Of a stretch of 64,000 nucleotides of DNA, positions 49,764 to 59,216 are shown piece by piece. The stretch covers positions 35,498-99,497 of the forward strand of contig JAEWGR010000190.1 of assembly GCA_023388195.1 (NCBI GenBank), in the 5' to 3' direction. The DNA is from Bacillota bacterium. Lineage in GTDB: Bacteria > Bacillota > Negativicutes > Sporomusales > Sporomusaceae. A program made the translations under genes and the position numbers. The notes beneath the pieces are model-generated. The model searched no databases, was not told where the DNA came from, and saw nothing but the letters and a program-made list of their open reading frames with translations. The stretch's first letter is position 1, and every line of letters starts with the position of its first letter.

Positions 49764-51644
49764 ATGAAACGAATTGTCGTCGACCCTATTACCCGTATTG
49801 AAGGTCATTTGCGCCTGGAGTTAATTATTGATGATAACGGCAAGGTGCAGGACGCTTTATCCAGCGGGACTGCCTGGCGGGGGATTGAAGTCGTGCTTAA
49901 GGACCGGGACCCGCGGGATGCCTGGGCGTTTGCCGGTCGCATCTGTGGTGTATGCACCTCAGAGCATTCTAATGCCTCCCTGCGGGCAGTTGAGGACGCA
50001 TTAGGAATTGAAATCCCTAAAAATGCAAATTACATACGTAACATTATGGCCGGAGCAATTATGGTTCATGACCACCTGGTTCATTTCTATCACCTGCATG
50101 CCCTTGACTGGGTTAGTCCTGTTGCCGCTTTACAGGCTGATCCTGCCGCTGCCGCCCAATTGCAGGATACTATTTTAGCAAAATACCGGTTAAAAACAGA
50201 CAGTCCTGCCACCCATGCGTTCAACGCCTATCCCAAAGAGGCGCCCCGTTCCAGTGTTGCCTTTTTTAAGGACATCCAGAATAAAGTGAAAGACATTGTG
50301 GAGAGTGGACGACTGGGGATTTTTGCGGCCCACTGGTGGGATCATCCCGACTATGAGCTGTTACCGCCGGAAGTGCATCTGATTGGGATTGCTCATTATC
50401 TGGCCACCCTGGACAAGCAGGCCGACATAATGGTGCCTCATGTTGTTTTTGGGGGTAAAAATCCCCATCCCCATTATGCGGTAGGCGGGATGCCTTGCGC
50501 CATTTCCATGAACGATATGAACGCTCCGATCAACAGCAATCGACTGGCAATTGTTGATTCCAGTATCAATCTGACAGATACCCTTGTTGACCAGTATTAT
50601 ATCGCCGATGTCCTGGCAATGGCCCATATTTACTTAGCAAAAGGGCAAACCGGCGGGGGTGGGCTGGCCAAGGAGCGTGTGCTTGGTTATGGTGATTATC
50701 CGGATAACACGTTCAAAGGCATTGGCGAGTTTTATGACCGGATCTTACTGCGTTCTAACGGGGTAGTCGAAAACTTTGCCGGCGGTGTGCTTACAGCCAA
50801 GTTTCATGACCTCGGCGCTGCCGACCTGGCCGATGCCGGAATAATTACAGAAGCAGTCGACCACTCATGGTATAAATATCCCGCTGGCAGCAAAAAACTG
50901 CACCCCTGGCAGGGCGTGTCGGAGGCTGACTTCCAGTTTTCCGGCAAAAAGCAAGGCAATCAGTGGCAGGAATTAGACGAGAAGGGCAAATACTCCTGGG
51001 TCAAGACGCCTGCCTGGAACGGCAAAATGGCTGAGGTTGGGCCGTTGGCCCGCTATATTATCATCTATACCAAGGTTAAGCAGGGTGTTATACAACCCAA
51101 CTGGGTTGAAGCGATGATTGTGCAGCAAATTGATGTGGCTTCCAGGATATTTGAGCTGGCGCCTGAGGTTTGGCTGCCGACTACGGTTGGCCGGACTGTG
51201 GCCCGGGCTTTGGAAAGCCAGGTGTGTGTTGCGCTGGAACGGTACTTTTTCAATAAGCTTGTCGAGAATATCCGTAATGGTGATACGACAGTCATGAATA
51301 ATGAAAAATGGGAACCGGGCACCTGGCCCAAACTCGCCCAAGGGGTAGGCATTCATGAGGTACCCCGCGGCTCGCTTGGGCACTGGACAGTTATTGAAAA
51401 TGAACGGATCAAAAACTATCAGGCCGTAGTGCCGACTACCTGGAATGCCTGTCCCCGCGACGCCAATGGCCAGCAAGGGGCTTATGAGCTGTCAATGATC
51501 GATACCCCGGTCAAAATTGCCGATAAGCCTTTGGAAATTCTGCGGTCTATTCACTCCTTCGATCCTTGCCTGGCTTGCGCGGCCCACCTGTACCGACCGG
51601 ACGGCCAGGAAGTATCTGTGGTTCATACCGACCCTTATTTATAG
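49764..51644 (+). CDS. hyaB: NiFe hydrogenase large (catalytic) subunit
   Basis: A 626-residue subunit. The N-terminal nickel ligands lie in GRICGVCTSEHS (about residues 52-63) and the C-terminal ones in DPCLACAAH; the 18-residue tail after that His is the part removed by the maturation protease. KRIVVDPITRIEGHLRLEL is the usual start. It oxidises H2 at the Ni-Fe(CN)2CO centre and is carried out of the cell with the small subunit. Other maturation genes (hypABCDEF) are not in the window. Confidence 0.95.
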   Translation: MKRIVVDPITRIEGHLRLELIIDDNGKVQDALSSGTAWRGIEVVLKDRDPRDAWAFAGRICGVCTSEHSNASLRAVEDALGIEIPKNANYIRNIMAGAIMVHDHLVHFYHLHALDWVSPVAALQADPAAAAQLQDTILAKYRLKTDSPATHAFNAYPKEAPRSSVAFFKDIQNKVKDIVESGRLGIFAAHWWDHPDYELLPPEVHLIGIAHYLATLDKQADIMVPHVVFGGKNPHPHYAVGGMPCAISMNDMNAPINSNRLAIVDSSINLTDTLVDQYYIADVLAMAHIYLAKGQTGGGGLAKERVLGYGDYPDNTFKGIGEFYDRILLRSNGVVENFAGGVLTAKFHDLGAADLADAGIITEAVDHSWYKYPAGSKKLHPWQGVSEADFQFSGKKQGNQWQELDEKGKYSWVKTPAWNGKMAEVGPLARYIIIYTKVKQGVIQPNWVEAMIVQQIDVASRIFELAPEVWLPTTVGRTVARALESQVCVALERYFFNKLVENIRNGDTTVMNNEKWEPGTWPKLAQGVGIHEVPRGSLGHWTVIENERIKNYQAVVPTTWNACPRDANGQQGAYELSMIDTPVKIADKPLEILRSIHSFDPCLACAAHLYRPDGQEVSVVHTDPYL

Positions 51645-51660
51645 GCTGGAGGTGAGTGTG

Positions 51661-52356
51661 GTGTACGTTTATCGGGTATTAAGCCCAGGTTTGCGGTTTT
51701 TTCATTGGCTGCTGGTAGCATGCATGGCTGTTTTGTTTTTAACAGGTCTTTACATTGGCAGCCCGGGCTATATTGGCACCCAGGGGACAGAACCGACCTT
51801 TGCCGTGGCAAGCCTGTTTTCTATGGAAACCATGCGGTTTGTCCATTTCACGGCGGCTTTTATTCTCACCGGCGGCCTGCTGCTGCGGATTTATCTGTTG
51901 TTTACCTACCCGGGAAACCGGCTGTTTCCTGATTTTCGCTCTGGTGATTATTGGCGGGGACTGGGAGAAATGGCAGCTTATTATTCTTTTCTCCGTCCGC
52001 ACCATCGTCTTTACCTGAGAAATCCGTTAGCGGCAACTTCATATCTTGTTGCCTATCTTTTGCTGGTGATCGAACTGGTAACCGGACTGGCCATGTACGC
52101 CATGATTGATCCTAATTCCCTTGTCGCGCAATTAGTTGCTCCGGTTAATGGCTGGCTCGGCAATGAATATATGACCCATATTGTCCATCATGTTATTGCC
52201 TGGGGGTTCTTTATCTTTGCGCTAGGTCATATTTACATGGTTTTTTATAACGACATTGTGGAAAAAAGTGGTGAACTATCCTCCATTGTGTCAGGGCGCA
52301 AGCATTATTACGAACGCCCGGTTGATGCGGCCGATGCTTTGCTGGACAAGAAATAA
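51661..52356 (+). CDS. hyaC: Hydrogenase b-type cytochrome subunit (HyaC-like)
   Basis: A 231-residue membrane protein with four main helices. Haem-ligand His residues are placed as in HyaC: LRFFHWLLVACMAVLFLTGLYIG (helix 1), MRFVHFTAAFILTGGLLLRIYLLF (helix 2) and HIVHHVIAWGFFIFALGHIYMVFYNDI (helix 4). It takes electrons from the small subunit and reduces quinone. GTG 51661 is preferred to the earlier in-frame starts because GGAGG lies eight bases before it and the gene follows the large subunit by 16 bases. Confidence 0.93.
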   Translation: MYVYRVLSPGLRFFHWLLVACMAVLFLTGLYIGSPGYIGTQGTEPTFAVASLFSMETMRFVHFTAAFILTGGLLLRIYLLFTYPGNRLFPDFRSGDYWRGLGEMAAYYSFLRPHHRLYLRNPLAATSYLVAYLLLVIELVTGLAMYAMIDPNSLVAQLVAPVNGWLGNEYMTHIVHHVIAWGFFIFALGHIYMVFYNDIVEKSGELSSIVSGRKHYYERPVDAADALLDKK

Positions 52357-52378
52357 AGCAGGCCGCGAGTACTCCCGG

Positions 52379-52432
52379 ATAATAAGAGTACCTGCAGCTT
52401 GCTGTCAAATAAGCTGCAGGTACTCTTATTAT
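52379..52432 (+). terminator. Long hairpin ending the hydrogenase operon
   Basis: A perfect 22-bp stem (52379-52400 with 52411-52432) and a 10-base loop. The T-run after it is weak (TATAAATTT), but its place after the last gene suggests termination. Confidence 0.8.
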
Positions 52433-52597
52433 ATAAATTTGCTGTGCGCACAGCCTTCAGACCGCGTCGGTAGGTTTCCTATCCTGATGGGAATGTCAAA
52501 TAGAATACGATGTAGTGCAATAATCTGCGACTTGTTTCGTCAGAATAGTAGTAGTTAATCATTTATCTGGCAACAGGGAAGAGGGAATGACGATGTT

Positions 52598-53125
52598 ATG
52601 CCTGAGCAGGAGCCGATTGAATTAGTTTTTAATGAGCGGGACAATTTCCTGCGCTATGTACGGCGAAAAATAACAGATATCTCAGATATGGATGCCGAGG
52701 ATATTGTGGCTGACGTAGTTTTTAATATTTATAACAAGGTTAGTATCGGCTACCAGATTGAAAGCATTCTTGCTTACGCCTACCGTTCTATCCGGAATCG
52801 GGTTGTCGATTATCTCCGGCAGCCCGGGGGGGCAGTTTCACTTGATAAGCCTGACAAGGCCTCGGGGCTGGCTTTGGCTGACTTGATTGCCGACCCTAAT
52901 TCAAATATCGAGGGTCAGCTGCTTGGTGATGAAATCAAGCAGCAGCTCTATCTGGCGCTCATGGAGCTGGATACTAAACAGCGGGCTGTATGGGTTGCCA
53001 CGGAAATTGAAAATTATACGTTTAAAGAGTTGGCTATTAAGTGGGGAGAGCCGATCGGAACATTGCTATCCCGTAAAAGCAGGGCAGCAAAAATACTAAA
53101 ATTGAAACTAAAAGATATGAGATAA
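52598..53125 (+). CDS. ECF-like sigma70-family sigma factor
   Basis: A 175-residue sigma factor with region 2 (FNERDNFLRYVRRKI, DAEDIVADVVFNIY and AYAYRSIRNRVVDYLRQ) and region 4 (LDTKQRAVWVATEIENYTFKELAIKWGEPIGTLLSRKSRAAKIL), no region 1.1 or 3. It would direct RNA polymerase to a small set of stress genes. ATG 52598 is preceded by GAGGGAA. The gene 11 bases downstream encodes a small membrane protein that likely holds it in check. Confidence 0.88.
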   Translation: MPEQEPIELVFNERDNFLRYVRRKITDISDMDAEDIVADVVFNIYNKVSIGYQIESILAYAYRSIRNRVVDYLRQPGGAVSLDKPDKASGLALADLIADPNSNIEGQLLGDEIKQQLYLALMELDTKQRAVWVATEIENYTFKELAIKWGEPIGTLLSRKSRAAKILKLKLKDMR

Positions 53126-53136
53126 GGAGATTAGTT

Positions 53137-53520
53137 ATGAAAACCCATGACAATATATGCATATCGCGCGGGAAGGTTATTGTCATCCACGTTTTTGCCG
53201 GCATAGTGATGGCGCTTTTTTTCGGTTTAATTTTTGGTTATTTTATTATGCTCTTATGGAATGGCCTGCTGCCGGATATTTTTGGTTTCAAAGCAATTAC
53301 CTATTGGCAGGCAACCGGGTTAGTTATTATGTTCCGCCTGCTTTTTGGCGCCCATGGCTACCAGAAACAGGGGCATGGATTACGGAAACTCCCTCATCAG
53401 GCCAGCCGTTCACACCGCGGTAATACAGACAGGCAGGCTTATTATCAGGCCTGGTGGCAGGCAGAGGGCGAAGAAGCATTACAGCGGTACATTGAAAACC
53501 AGAAACAGGATCGTAAGTAA
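53137..53520 (+). CDS. Small membrane protein paired with the sigma factor
   Basis: A 127-residue protein with a hydrophobic helix at about residues 15-43 and a second at about 52-72 (FGLIFGYFIMLLWNGLLPDIFGFKAITYWQATGLVIMFRLLFG), then a basic, Gln/Arg-rich tail. The motif LLWNxLLPxIFGxxxITYWQAxGL is familiar from small membrane proteins encoded next to sigma factors in many bacteria, but the family function is not established. An anti-sigma role is plausible from position alone. Confidence 0.65.
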   Translation: MKTHDNICISRGKVIVIHVFAGIVMALFFGLIFGYFIMLLWNGLLPDIFGFKAITYWQATGLVIMFRLLFGAHGYQKQGHGLRKLPHQASRSHRGNTDRQAYYQAWWQAEGEEALQRYIENQKQDRK

Positions 53521-53573
53521 TGAGTTTTCTATTAGGATATTGACAAGGGACGAGTAGATTGAAAATTTGTGCA

Positions 53574-53603
53574 TTGACAAAATTTAGTAAGGTTTGTTAA
53601 GAT
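53574..53603 (+). promoter_or_regulatory. Sigma-A promoter of the glycine riboswitch transcript
   Basis: TTGACA at 53574-53579 and TAAGAT at 53598-53603, an 18-base spacer, about 30 bases before the first aptamer. Confidence 0.7.
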
Positions 53604-53632
53604 AAATGTAATTAAATAAATGGGATGATGGT

Positions 53633-53797
53633 TATGGGAGAGACCGTTCAGGCGGCGCCGAAGGAGTAAGTGCTTTGTCAAACTCTCAGGCAGAAGGACT
53701 GTAACCGGACTATACTCTGGAGAGTACACCACCATGAAGTGGCGGTGTCACCGATGGGGAAGCCTGAAAAGGCAAATCTCTCAGGTACAACGGACAG
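53633..53797 (+). ncRNA. Tandem glycine riboswitch
   Basis: Two aptamers in series. The first (about 53633-53703) has GGGAGAGACCG, GCGCCGAAGGAGTAAG and AACTCTCAGGCAGAAGGACTG; the second (about 53707-53797) has CTCTGGAGAGTACACC, CACCGATGGGGAAGCC and AATCTCTCAGGTACAACGGACAGAGG. These are the conserved glycine-riboswitch elements. With the following terminator it forms an on-switch for the glycine cleavage operon: glycine binding would favour read-through. Confidence 0.95.
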
Positions 53798-53832
53798 AGG
53801 CAAAGGGAACTATTCCTTTGCCTCTTTTTTAT
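53797..53832 (+). terminator. Glycine riboswitch terminator
   Basis: GAGGCAAAGG (53797-53806) pairs with CCTTTGCCTC (53815-53824) around GAACTATT, followed by TTTTTT. It is the expression platform of the riboswitch. Confidence 0.92.
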
Positions 53833-53842
53833 TTGTCGATTT

Positions 53843-53919
53843 TTATCCCTGCCTACTCTGCCTTGTGATGCCAGCTGCGGCAGAGTAGGAGCTGCCGCAG
53901 CGGCTAAGCAGGGGGATAA
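53843..53919 (+). promoter_or_regulatory. Second structured leader module before gcvT
   Basis: TTATCCCTGC (53843-53852) can pair with GCAGGGGGATAA (53908-53919). Inside, CCTACTCTGCC (53852-53862) pairs with GGCAGAGTAGG (53879-53889), while GCTGCGGCAG (53874-53883) pairs with CTGCCGCAGC (53892-53901). The last two exclude one another because they share 53879-53883. No T-run follows, so this is not a plain terminator; it may stabilise or further regulate the gcv message. Confidence 0.5.
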
Positions 53920-54050
53920 GGGCAGCTGACTCTTACGAGCGGGTTAAACCCCGTTTGCAGCAAAGTCACTGTCATAAAAAGAGAACGCGGCTGGTAGCGG
54001 TGGAGTAGTTTTAACAGGCAAACGAGATAAATCAAAAGGGAGATGAAACT

Positions 54051-55145
54051 ATGACCGCACGGCAGACACCACTATACGAATCTCATATCAGGTATGGTGG
54101 CAAAATTGTCGAATTCGGCGGCTGGCTGCTGCCGGTTCAGTATGCGGGGATACTGGAGGAGCATAAGGCAGTCAGGGAAAAAGCCGGATTATTTGATGTG
54201 TCCCATATGGGGGAGGTGTTGGTTAAAGGACCGGATGCGCTGTCCTTTCTGCAGAAATTAGTAACCAACGACGTAGAGCGCCTGGCCGATAATCAGGTCC
54301 AGTATACGCCGATGTGTTATCCCGATGGCGGCACGGTTGATGATTTGCTGATCTATAAACGGGGCAGAGGCGAGTATTTCCTGGTTATCAATGCCGCCAA
54401 TATTGAAAAAGACTGGGCCTGGATGCAGGAGAACAGTACCGGATTTGATGTGGAATTAAGCAATCTGTCATCTGAAACTGCCGAACTGGCTTTGCAGGGG
54501 CCGCTGGCAGAAGCAATTCTGAGTACACTGACAGACGCAAATTTACAGCAGCTGGCCTACTATTGGTTTATACCTGAGGCCACTGTGGCCGGCAAGAAGG
54601 TCATGATTTCCCGTACCGGCTATACCGGTGAGGACGGTTTTGAGATTTACAGCCGGCCTGAAGACGCCGCTGATCTGTGGGCGGCAATTATGCAAGCCGG
54701 TGAGCCTTATGGTTTGCTCCCGGCCGGGCTGGGCTGCCGGGATACCCTGCGGTTTGAAGCGGCGCTGCCGCTCTATGGCCATGAATTAGCAAGGGATATT
54801 ACCCCGGTGGAAGCCGGTATTGGCAAATTTGTTGCCTGTGATAAAGGGGAGTTTAACGGCCGCACAGCCCTGGCTGAACAAAAGCAAAATAAGCCTCAGC
54901 GCCGGCTTGCCGGTTTTGTCCTGAACGGGCGTGGTGTTGCCAGGGCCGGATATCCGGTTATGCTGCAGGGGCAACAGATTGGTACTGTAACCACAGGCTC
55001 GTTTGCACCAACACTTAATAAGAATATCGGCCTGGCGTTACTTGAGTCTGCTTACGCCGGTGTGGGCCAGCAGTTCAATGTGGAAATCCGTGGCAAGAAT
55101 ATAGCCGCAGAAGTGATCGGCAAGCCCTTTTACCAACGGCGTTAA
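54051..55145 (+). CDS. gcvT: Glycine cleavage system T protein (aminomethyltransferase)
   Basis: A 364-residue T protein, which moves the methylene group from the aminomethyl-lipoyl arm of GcvH to tetrahydrofolate and releases ammonia. Signatures include TPLYESHIRYGGKIVEFGGWLLPVQY at the start, GLFDVSHMGEV (folate region), SRTGYTGEDGFEIY and GLGCRDTLRFEAALPLYGHEL, all typical of GcvT. ATG 54051 is preceded by AGGGAGA. First structural gene after the glycine riboswitch. Confidence 0.96.
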   Translation: MTARQTPLYESHIRYGGKIVEFGGWLLPVQYAGILEEHKAVREKAGLFDVSHMGEVLVKGPDALSFLQKLVTNDVERLADNQVQYTPMCYPDGGTVDDLLIYKRGRGEYFLVINAANIEKDWAWMQENSTGFDVELSNLSSETAELALQGPLAEAILSTLTDANLQQLAYYWFIPEATVAGKKVMISRTGYTGEDGFEIYSRPEDAADLWAAIMQAGEPYGLLPAGLGCRDTLRFEAALPLYGHELARDITPVEAGIGKFVACDKGEFNGRTALAEQKQNKPQRRLAGFVLNGRGVARAGYPVMLQGQQIGTVTTGSFAPTLNKNIGLALLESAYAGVGQQFNVEIRGKNIAAEVIGKPFYQRR

Positions 55146-55209
55146 TTACTTTATAGCTGGTCTTGGTCAAATTTTATAGCATGTACATATATTTGAAGGG
55201 GGAAAAAAG

Positions 55210-55599
55210 ATGAATATTCCTAAAGAACTGAAATACTCCCGGGAACATGAATGGGTAAAAATCGAAGGTAACAGGGCTACTATCGGGGTTACCGATTTTG
55301 CCCAATCTCAACTGGGGGATGTCGTATTTGTCGAGTTGCCGGCAGTAGGGGCCGAGATGGCTGCCGGCAGCGGCTTGGCGGTGATTGAGTCGGTCAAAGC
55401 AGTGTCTGACATCTATGCGCCGTTGGCCGGTAAGGTAATTGAGATTAATGAATTACTGGCAGATGCGCCGGAGACTATTAACCAGGATGCTTACGGCACA
55501 GGCTGGATTGCTGTTTTGGATATTGCCGGTATGCCGCAGCCGGAGGCTTTGTTGAGCAGCGAGGACTACGAGCAGCTGGTGGCTGAGGGAGGCCACTAA
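55210..55599 (+). CDS. gcvH: Glycine cleavage system H protein
   Basis: A 129-residue lipoyl-carrier protein. The lipoylation Lys lies in AVIESVKAVSDIYAPLAG (about residue 64), and KYSREHEWVKIEGNRATIGVTDFAQSQLGDVVFVELP is the standard barrel start. The arm shuttles the aminomethyl group and reducing power among P, T and L proteins. Octanoyl/lipoyl genes later in the operon would load it. GAAGGGGG precedes ATG 55210. Confidence 0.96.
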   Translation: MNIPKELKYSREHEWVKIEGNRATIGVTDFAQSQLGDVVFVELPAVGAEMAAGSGLAVIESVKAVSDIYAPLAGKVIEINELLADAPETINQDAYGTGWIAVLDIAGMPQPEALLSSEDYEQLVAEGGH

Positions 55600-55600
55600 T

Positions 55601-56947
55601 ATGTCCTGGAGCTATCTACCCCATACAGAAGCAGACCGGAAGGCTATGTTAGCTTCTATCGGCGTGGAAAATAGCAGGGAGCTGTTTGCTGATATTCCGG
55701 GAGATATCTGCCTGAACCGGCCGTTAAACCTGCCTGCTGCCCTGGCGGAACAGGATCTGGCGAAGCATCTGGCCGCCCTGGCCGGAGCTAACGCCAATCT
55801 AAATGAGAATATCTGCTTTCTTGGAGCCGGGGCCTATGACCATTATATACCGAGTGTGGTTGATCATATTTTGCGCCGTTCCGAATTTTATACAGCCTAT
55901 ACCCCTTATCAGCCGGAGATATCCCAGGGCTATTTACAGGCCCTGTGGGAATACCAGTCACTTATTGCCGAACTGACAGGTCTGGAGGTGTCTAATTCCT
56001 CGCTGTATGACGGGGGCACAGGCCTGGCCGAGGCTGCTATGCTGGCCGCTAACGCGACTGGCCGCAAACAATTCCTGGTGGCCAAAACCGTCCATCCCCA
56101 CTATCGGGCAATACTCAGCACGTATGCTCTTGACCGGGGGTTTACACTCACTGAAATCGGCTATCAGGACGGTGTGCTGGATGCGGCTGCCTTGCAGGCT
56201 GAACTTGGGCCGACCGTCGCGGCTGTTATTGTCCAGAGCCCCAATTTTTTTGGCTGCATTGAAGAGCTGGCGGCTGCAGCCGCTGCGGCCCATGCCGCGG
56301 GGGCACTCGTAATTGCTGCTGTTGATCCTATTTCGCTGGGACTGTTGGAAGCACCGGGAAAGCTGGGGGTGGATATTGTCGTCGGTGAAGGGCAGAGCCT
56401 GGGCATCCCTCTGTCCTTTGGCGGTCCTTATCTGGGCTTTTTTGCAGTTACTGAAAAACTAATGCGCAAAATTCCCGGCCGAATTGTGGGGCAGACCGTT
56501 GACCAGGAGGGCAACCGGGGTTTTGTACTTACACTGCAGACCCGGGAACAGCATATCCGCCGGGAAAAAGCAACATCCAACATCTGCTCTAATGAAGCCC
56601 TATGTGCCCTGGCAGCCGCTGTGTACTTAAATACTATGGGGAAGGAAGGGTTTCCAAAAATAGCCGCCCTTTCCCTGCAGAAAGCGCACTACGCCTATAC
56701 GCAGCTGACCGGGGTCAGGGGGATTGAGCCTGTGTTTGGAGCGCCTTTCTTTAGAGAGTTTGTTGTTCGCCTGCCGAAACCGGTTGCCGCCGTGAATAAA
56801 GAGCTATTGGCCGCCAACATCATCGGCGGCCTGGATTTGGGTACCTATTATCCGGAATTAACAGGCTGCACCCTGCTGTGTGTGACCGAAAGCCGGTCAC
56901 GCCAGGAGATTGATCTGTTGGCAGCCAGACTGGGGGCAATAGTATGA
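55601..56947 (+). CDS. gcvPA: Glycine dehydrogenase (decarboxylating) subunit 1
   Basis: A 448-residue P-protein alpha subunit. It begins [19 protein letters not shown] and has [59 protein letters not shown] and [24 protein letters not shown], all typical GcvPA. Together with GcvPB it decarboxylates glycine with PLP. Starts two bases after the gcvH stop. Confidence 0.96.
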   Translation: MSWSYLPHTEADRKAMLASIGVENSRELFADIPGDICLNRPLNLPAALAEQDLAKHLAALAGANANLNENICFLGAGAYDHYIPSVVDHILRRSEFYTAYTPYQPEISQGYLQALWEYQSLIAELTGLEVSNSSLYDGGTGLAEAAMLAANATGRKQFLVAKTVHPHYRAILSTYALDRGFTLTEIGYQDGVLDAAALQAELGPTVAAVIVQSPNFFGCIEELAAAAAAAHAAGALVIAAVDPISLGLLEAPGKLGVDIVVGEGQSLGIPLSFGGPYLGFFAVTEKLMRKIPGRIVGQTVDQEGNRGFVLTLQTREQHIRREKATSNICSNEALCALAAAVYLNTMGKEGFPKIAALSLQKAHYAYTQLTGVRGIEPVFGAPFFREFVVRLPKPVAAVNKELLAANIIGGLDLGTYYPELTGCTLLCVTESRSRQEIDLLAARLGAIV

Positions 56948-58401
56948 GTAACAGAAAAGCCACCGCCCTGATCTTTGAAATCAGCAAAGCCGGCCGCCAG
57001 GCCATCGATTTGCCTGACAGTGATGTGCCGCAGACAGCGGTTGCCGATGTCATTCCCCCCAGACTGTTGAGAAAAGTCCCGGCCGCTTTGCCGGAAGTCA
57101 GTCAGCAGGACCTGGTGCGCCATTATACCGGTCTGTCCAGGCGCAACTTCGGCGTAGATTCAGGCTTTTACCCATTAGGATCCTGCACAATGAAATACAA
57201 TCCCAAAATAAACGAGGATGTCTGCCGGCTGCCAGGTTTTGCCGCCATCCATCCGCTGCAGGCTGCCGAGACCGTACAGGGGGCGTTGGAACTGCTCGGC
57301 AATGCGGAAGAATATCTGGCGGAAATCTCCGGGATGGATGCTGTCACCACGCAGCCGGTGGCCGGTGCTCACGGAGAGTTTACCGGTCTTAAGCTTATCC
57401 GGGCTTACCACCGTCACCGGGGCGAGAACCGGACTAAGGTAATTGTGCCGGATTCGGCTCATGGCACCAATCCGGCGTCAGCGATGGTGGCCGGCCTGGA
57501 TATTGTGGAAATAAAGTCCAATGACGACGGTTCTGTCAATCTGGCGGCGCTGCAAGCGGCCGTGGGTCCTGATACAGCCGCCCTGATGCTGACAAATCCC
57601 AGTACTCTGGGATTGTTTGAAATCAATATCCGGGAGATTGCCCGGATTGTCCATGAGGCCGGCGGCCTGCTTTATTATGACGGGGCCAATGCCAATGCCA
57701 TAATGGGGATTACCCGCCCCGGCGATATGGGCTTTGACGTTGTCCATTTAAATCTTCATAAAACCTTTAGCACACCTCATGGCGGCGGCGGCCCCGGGTC
57801 AGGGCCGGTAGGCGTCAAACAGGCCCTGATTCCCTTTCTGCCGGTGCCGGTCATTGTCCGCGAGGCTGATGGCTTCCGCCTGGATGAGGCGCGGCCGTTG
57901 TCCATTGGCCGGGTGCATTCCTTCTACGGTAATTTCGGCGTGGTTGTCCGGGCGTATGCCTATATCCGGGCTATGGGGCCGGCTGGGCTGAAGCAGGCCA
58001 GTGAGGATGCGGTATTGAATGCCAACTATGTCCTCAGCCAGCTAAAAGAAGATTTCCATGCCCCCTTTGCCCAGCTGTGCAAGCATGAATGTATTATTAC
58101 ATCCAAGCAGCAGCGCTCTTATGGTATCCATACTATGGATATTGCTAAACGGCTGCTGGACTACGGTTATCATCCGCCAACAGTCTATTTCCCGCTGATT
58201 GTGGAGGAAGCGATTATGATTGAACCTACAGAAACTGAAAGCAAAGAGACCCTGGACGGCTTTATTGCCGCCATGCAGCAGATTGCCCGGGATGCCCGGG
58301 TAGACGCGTCCCTGATTACCGGTGCCCCCCGCTCAACGGTAGTGGGCCGTCTGGACGAAGCCGCCGCAGCCCGGAAACCGGTTGTAAAATGGAAAGGCTA
58401 G
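56944..58401 (+). CDS. gcvPB: Glycine dehydrogenase (decarboxylating) subunit 2
   Basis: A 485-residue PLP-binding beta subunit. The Schiff-base Lys is in [25 protein letters not shown] (about residue 275), and [19 protein letters not shown] and [16 protein letters not shown] are family landmarks. ATGA overlap with gcvPA shows coupling. Splitting P into two subunits is usual in Firmicutes and archaea. The 3' end overlaps the next gene by 13 bases. Confidence 0.96.
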   Translation: MSNRKATALIFEISKAGRQAIDLPDSDVPQTAVADVIPPRLLRKVPAALPEVSQQDLVRHYTGLSRRNFGVDSGFYPLGSCTMKYNPKINEDVCRLPGFAAIHPLQAAETVQGALELLGNAEEYLAEISGMDAVTTQPVAGAHGEFTGLKLIRAYHRHRGENRTKVIVPDSAHGTNPASAMVAGLDIVEIKSNDDGSVNLAALQAAVGPDTAALMLTNPSTLGLFEINIREIARIVHEAGGLLYYDGANANAIMGITRPGDMGFDVVHLNLHKTFSTPHGGGGPGSGPVGVKQALIPFLPVPVIVREADGFRLDEARPLSIGRVHSFYGNFGVVVRAYAYIRAMGPAGLKQASEDAVLNANYVLSQLKEDFHAPFAQLCKHECIITSKQQRSYGIHTMDIAKRLLDYGYHPPTVYFPLIVEEAIMIEPTETESKETLDGFIAAMQQIARDARVDASLITGAPRSTVVGRLDEAAAARKPVVKWKG

Positions 58402-59216
58402 GCCGGCTGCCGGACCGCAGCAAGATTTGTTTTGCTTATCCGCAAAAAACCAAACCGGTTAGTGTGACCGGACATACCTGTGAACTGAACTGTGCCCACT
58501 GCGGGGGGCACTACTTGCAGCATATGCAGCCCCTGGCAGCGGCAATTGCCGCCGATGACAGCCCCAGCTGGCTGGTCAGCGGCGGTTGCCGGGCCGACGG
58601 TTCAGTCCCGGTGGGGGATCACCTGGCGCAGCTGGCGGCCGTCAAAAACGGGCGCCGGTATAATATGCATGTTGGCCTGGTGGAAGAAACCGAAATTGAT
58701 CAACTGGCAGCGGTGGCTGATTGTGTGTCATTTGATTTTGTCAGTGATGATTCCACAATCCGGGAGGTATTTGGCAACGGCCGCACAGCGGCGGATTATA
58801 TTGCCTGCTACCAGTCCCTGCGCCGCAAGGTGCGGGTGATGCCCCATATCTGCATCGGCCTGAAAGGAGGCCAAATCAGCGGTGAGTACCGGGCTTTGGA
58901 AATTTTACAGGCCTTAGGTGCTGAAGCACTAACCTTTATCATCTTTGTGCCTACCCGGGGGACCCGGTTTGGCGACCGCAAACCCCCCGGCATTACAGAG
59001 GTCGCCCAACTGCTGACCTATGGCCGGCTTACTTTTCCCGATATCCCCCTGCATCTGGGCTGTATGCGCCCCGGCGGGCGGTACCGGGAAGAAATCGATA
59101 AATGGGCCGTACGCATCGGTTTCGATGCCGTCGTTAATCCGGCACCGGCGGCGGTGGCAATGGCTAACCAACTTGGCCTGACAATTACCCGGGGAGAGGA
59201 GTGCTGTGTACTGTGA
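58389..59216 (+). CDS. Radical SAM protein, LipS1/LipS2-type lipoyl synthase component (first)
   Basis: A 275-residue radical SAM enzyme. The cluster motif CELNCAHC (CxxxCxxC, about residue 33) is followed by [13 protein letters not shown], a SAM-region segment, and a [14 protein letters not shown] loop; the chain ends EECCVL, giving extra Cys that could bind an auxiliary cluster. LipS1 and LipS2, a two-protein lipoyl synthase first shown in Thermococcus and often misannotated as biotin synthases, are of this size and occur with lipoate ligases and gcv genes. That fits the context. I cannot tell which of the two this is. It starts inside gcvPB by 13 bases, with no strong ribosome site, so coupling is likely. 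Confidence 0.75.
   Translation: MERLGRLPDRSKICFAYPQKTKPVSVTGHTCELNCAHCGGHYLQHMQPLAAAIAADDSPSWLVSGGCRADGSVPVGDHLAQLAAVKNGRRYNMHVGLVEETEIDQLAAVADCVSFDFVSDDSTIREVFGNGRTAADYIACYQSLRRKVRVMPHICIGLKGGQISGEYRALEILQALGAEALTFIIFVPTRGTRFGDRKPPGITEVAQLLTYGRLTFPDIPLHLGCMRPGGRYREEIDKWAVRIGFDAVVNPAPAAVAMANQLGLTITRGEECCVL

Noticed and set aside
52379..52432. Mobile-element terminal repeat or attachment site
   Set aside because: The 22-bp perfect stem is isolated, lies directly after an operon and has no transposase or integrase nearby; termination is simpler.
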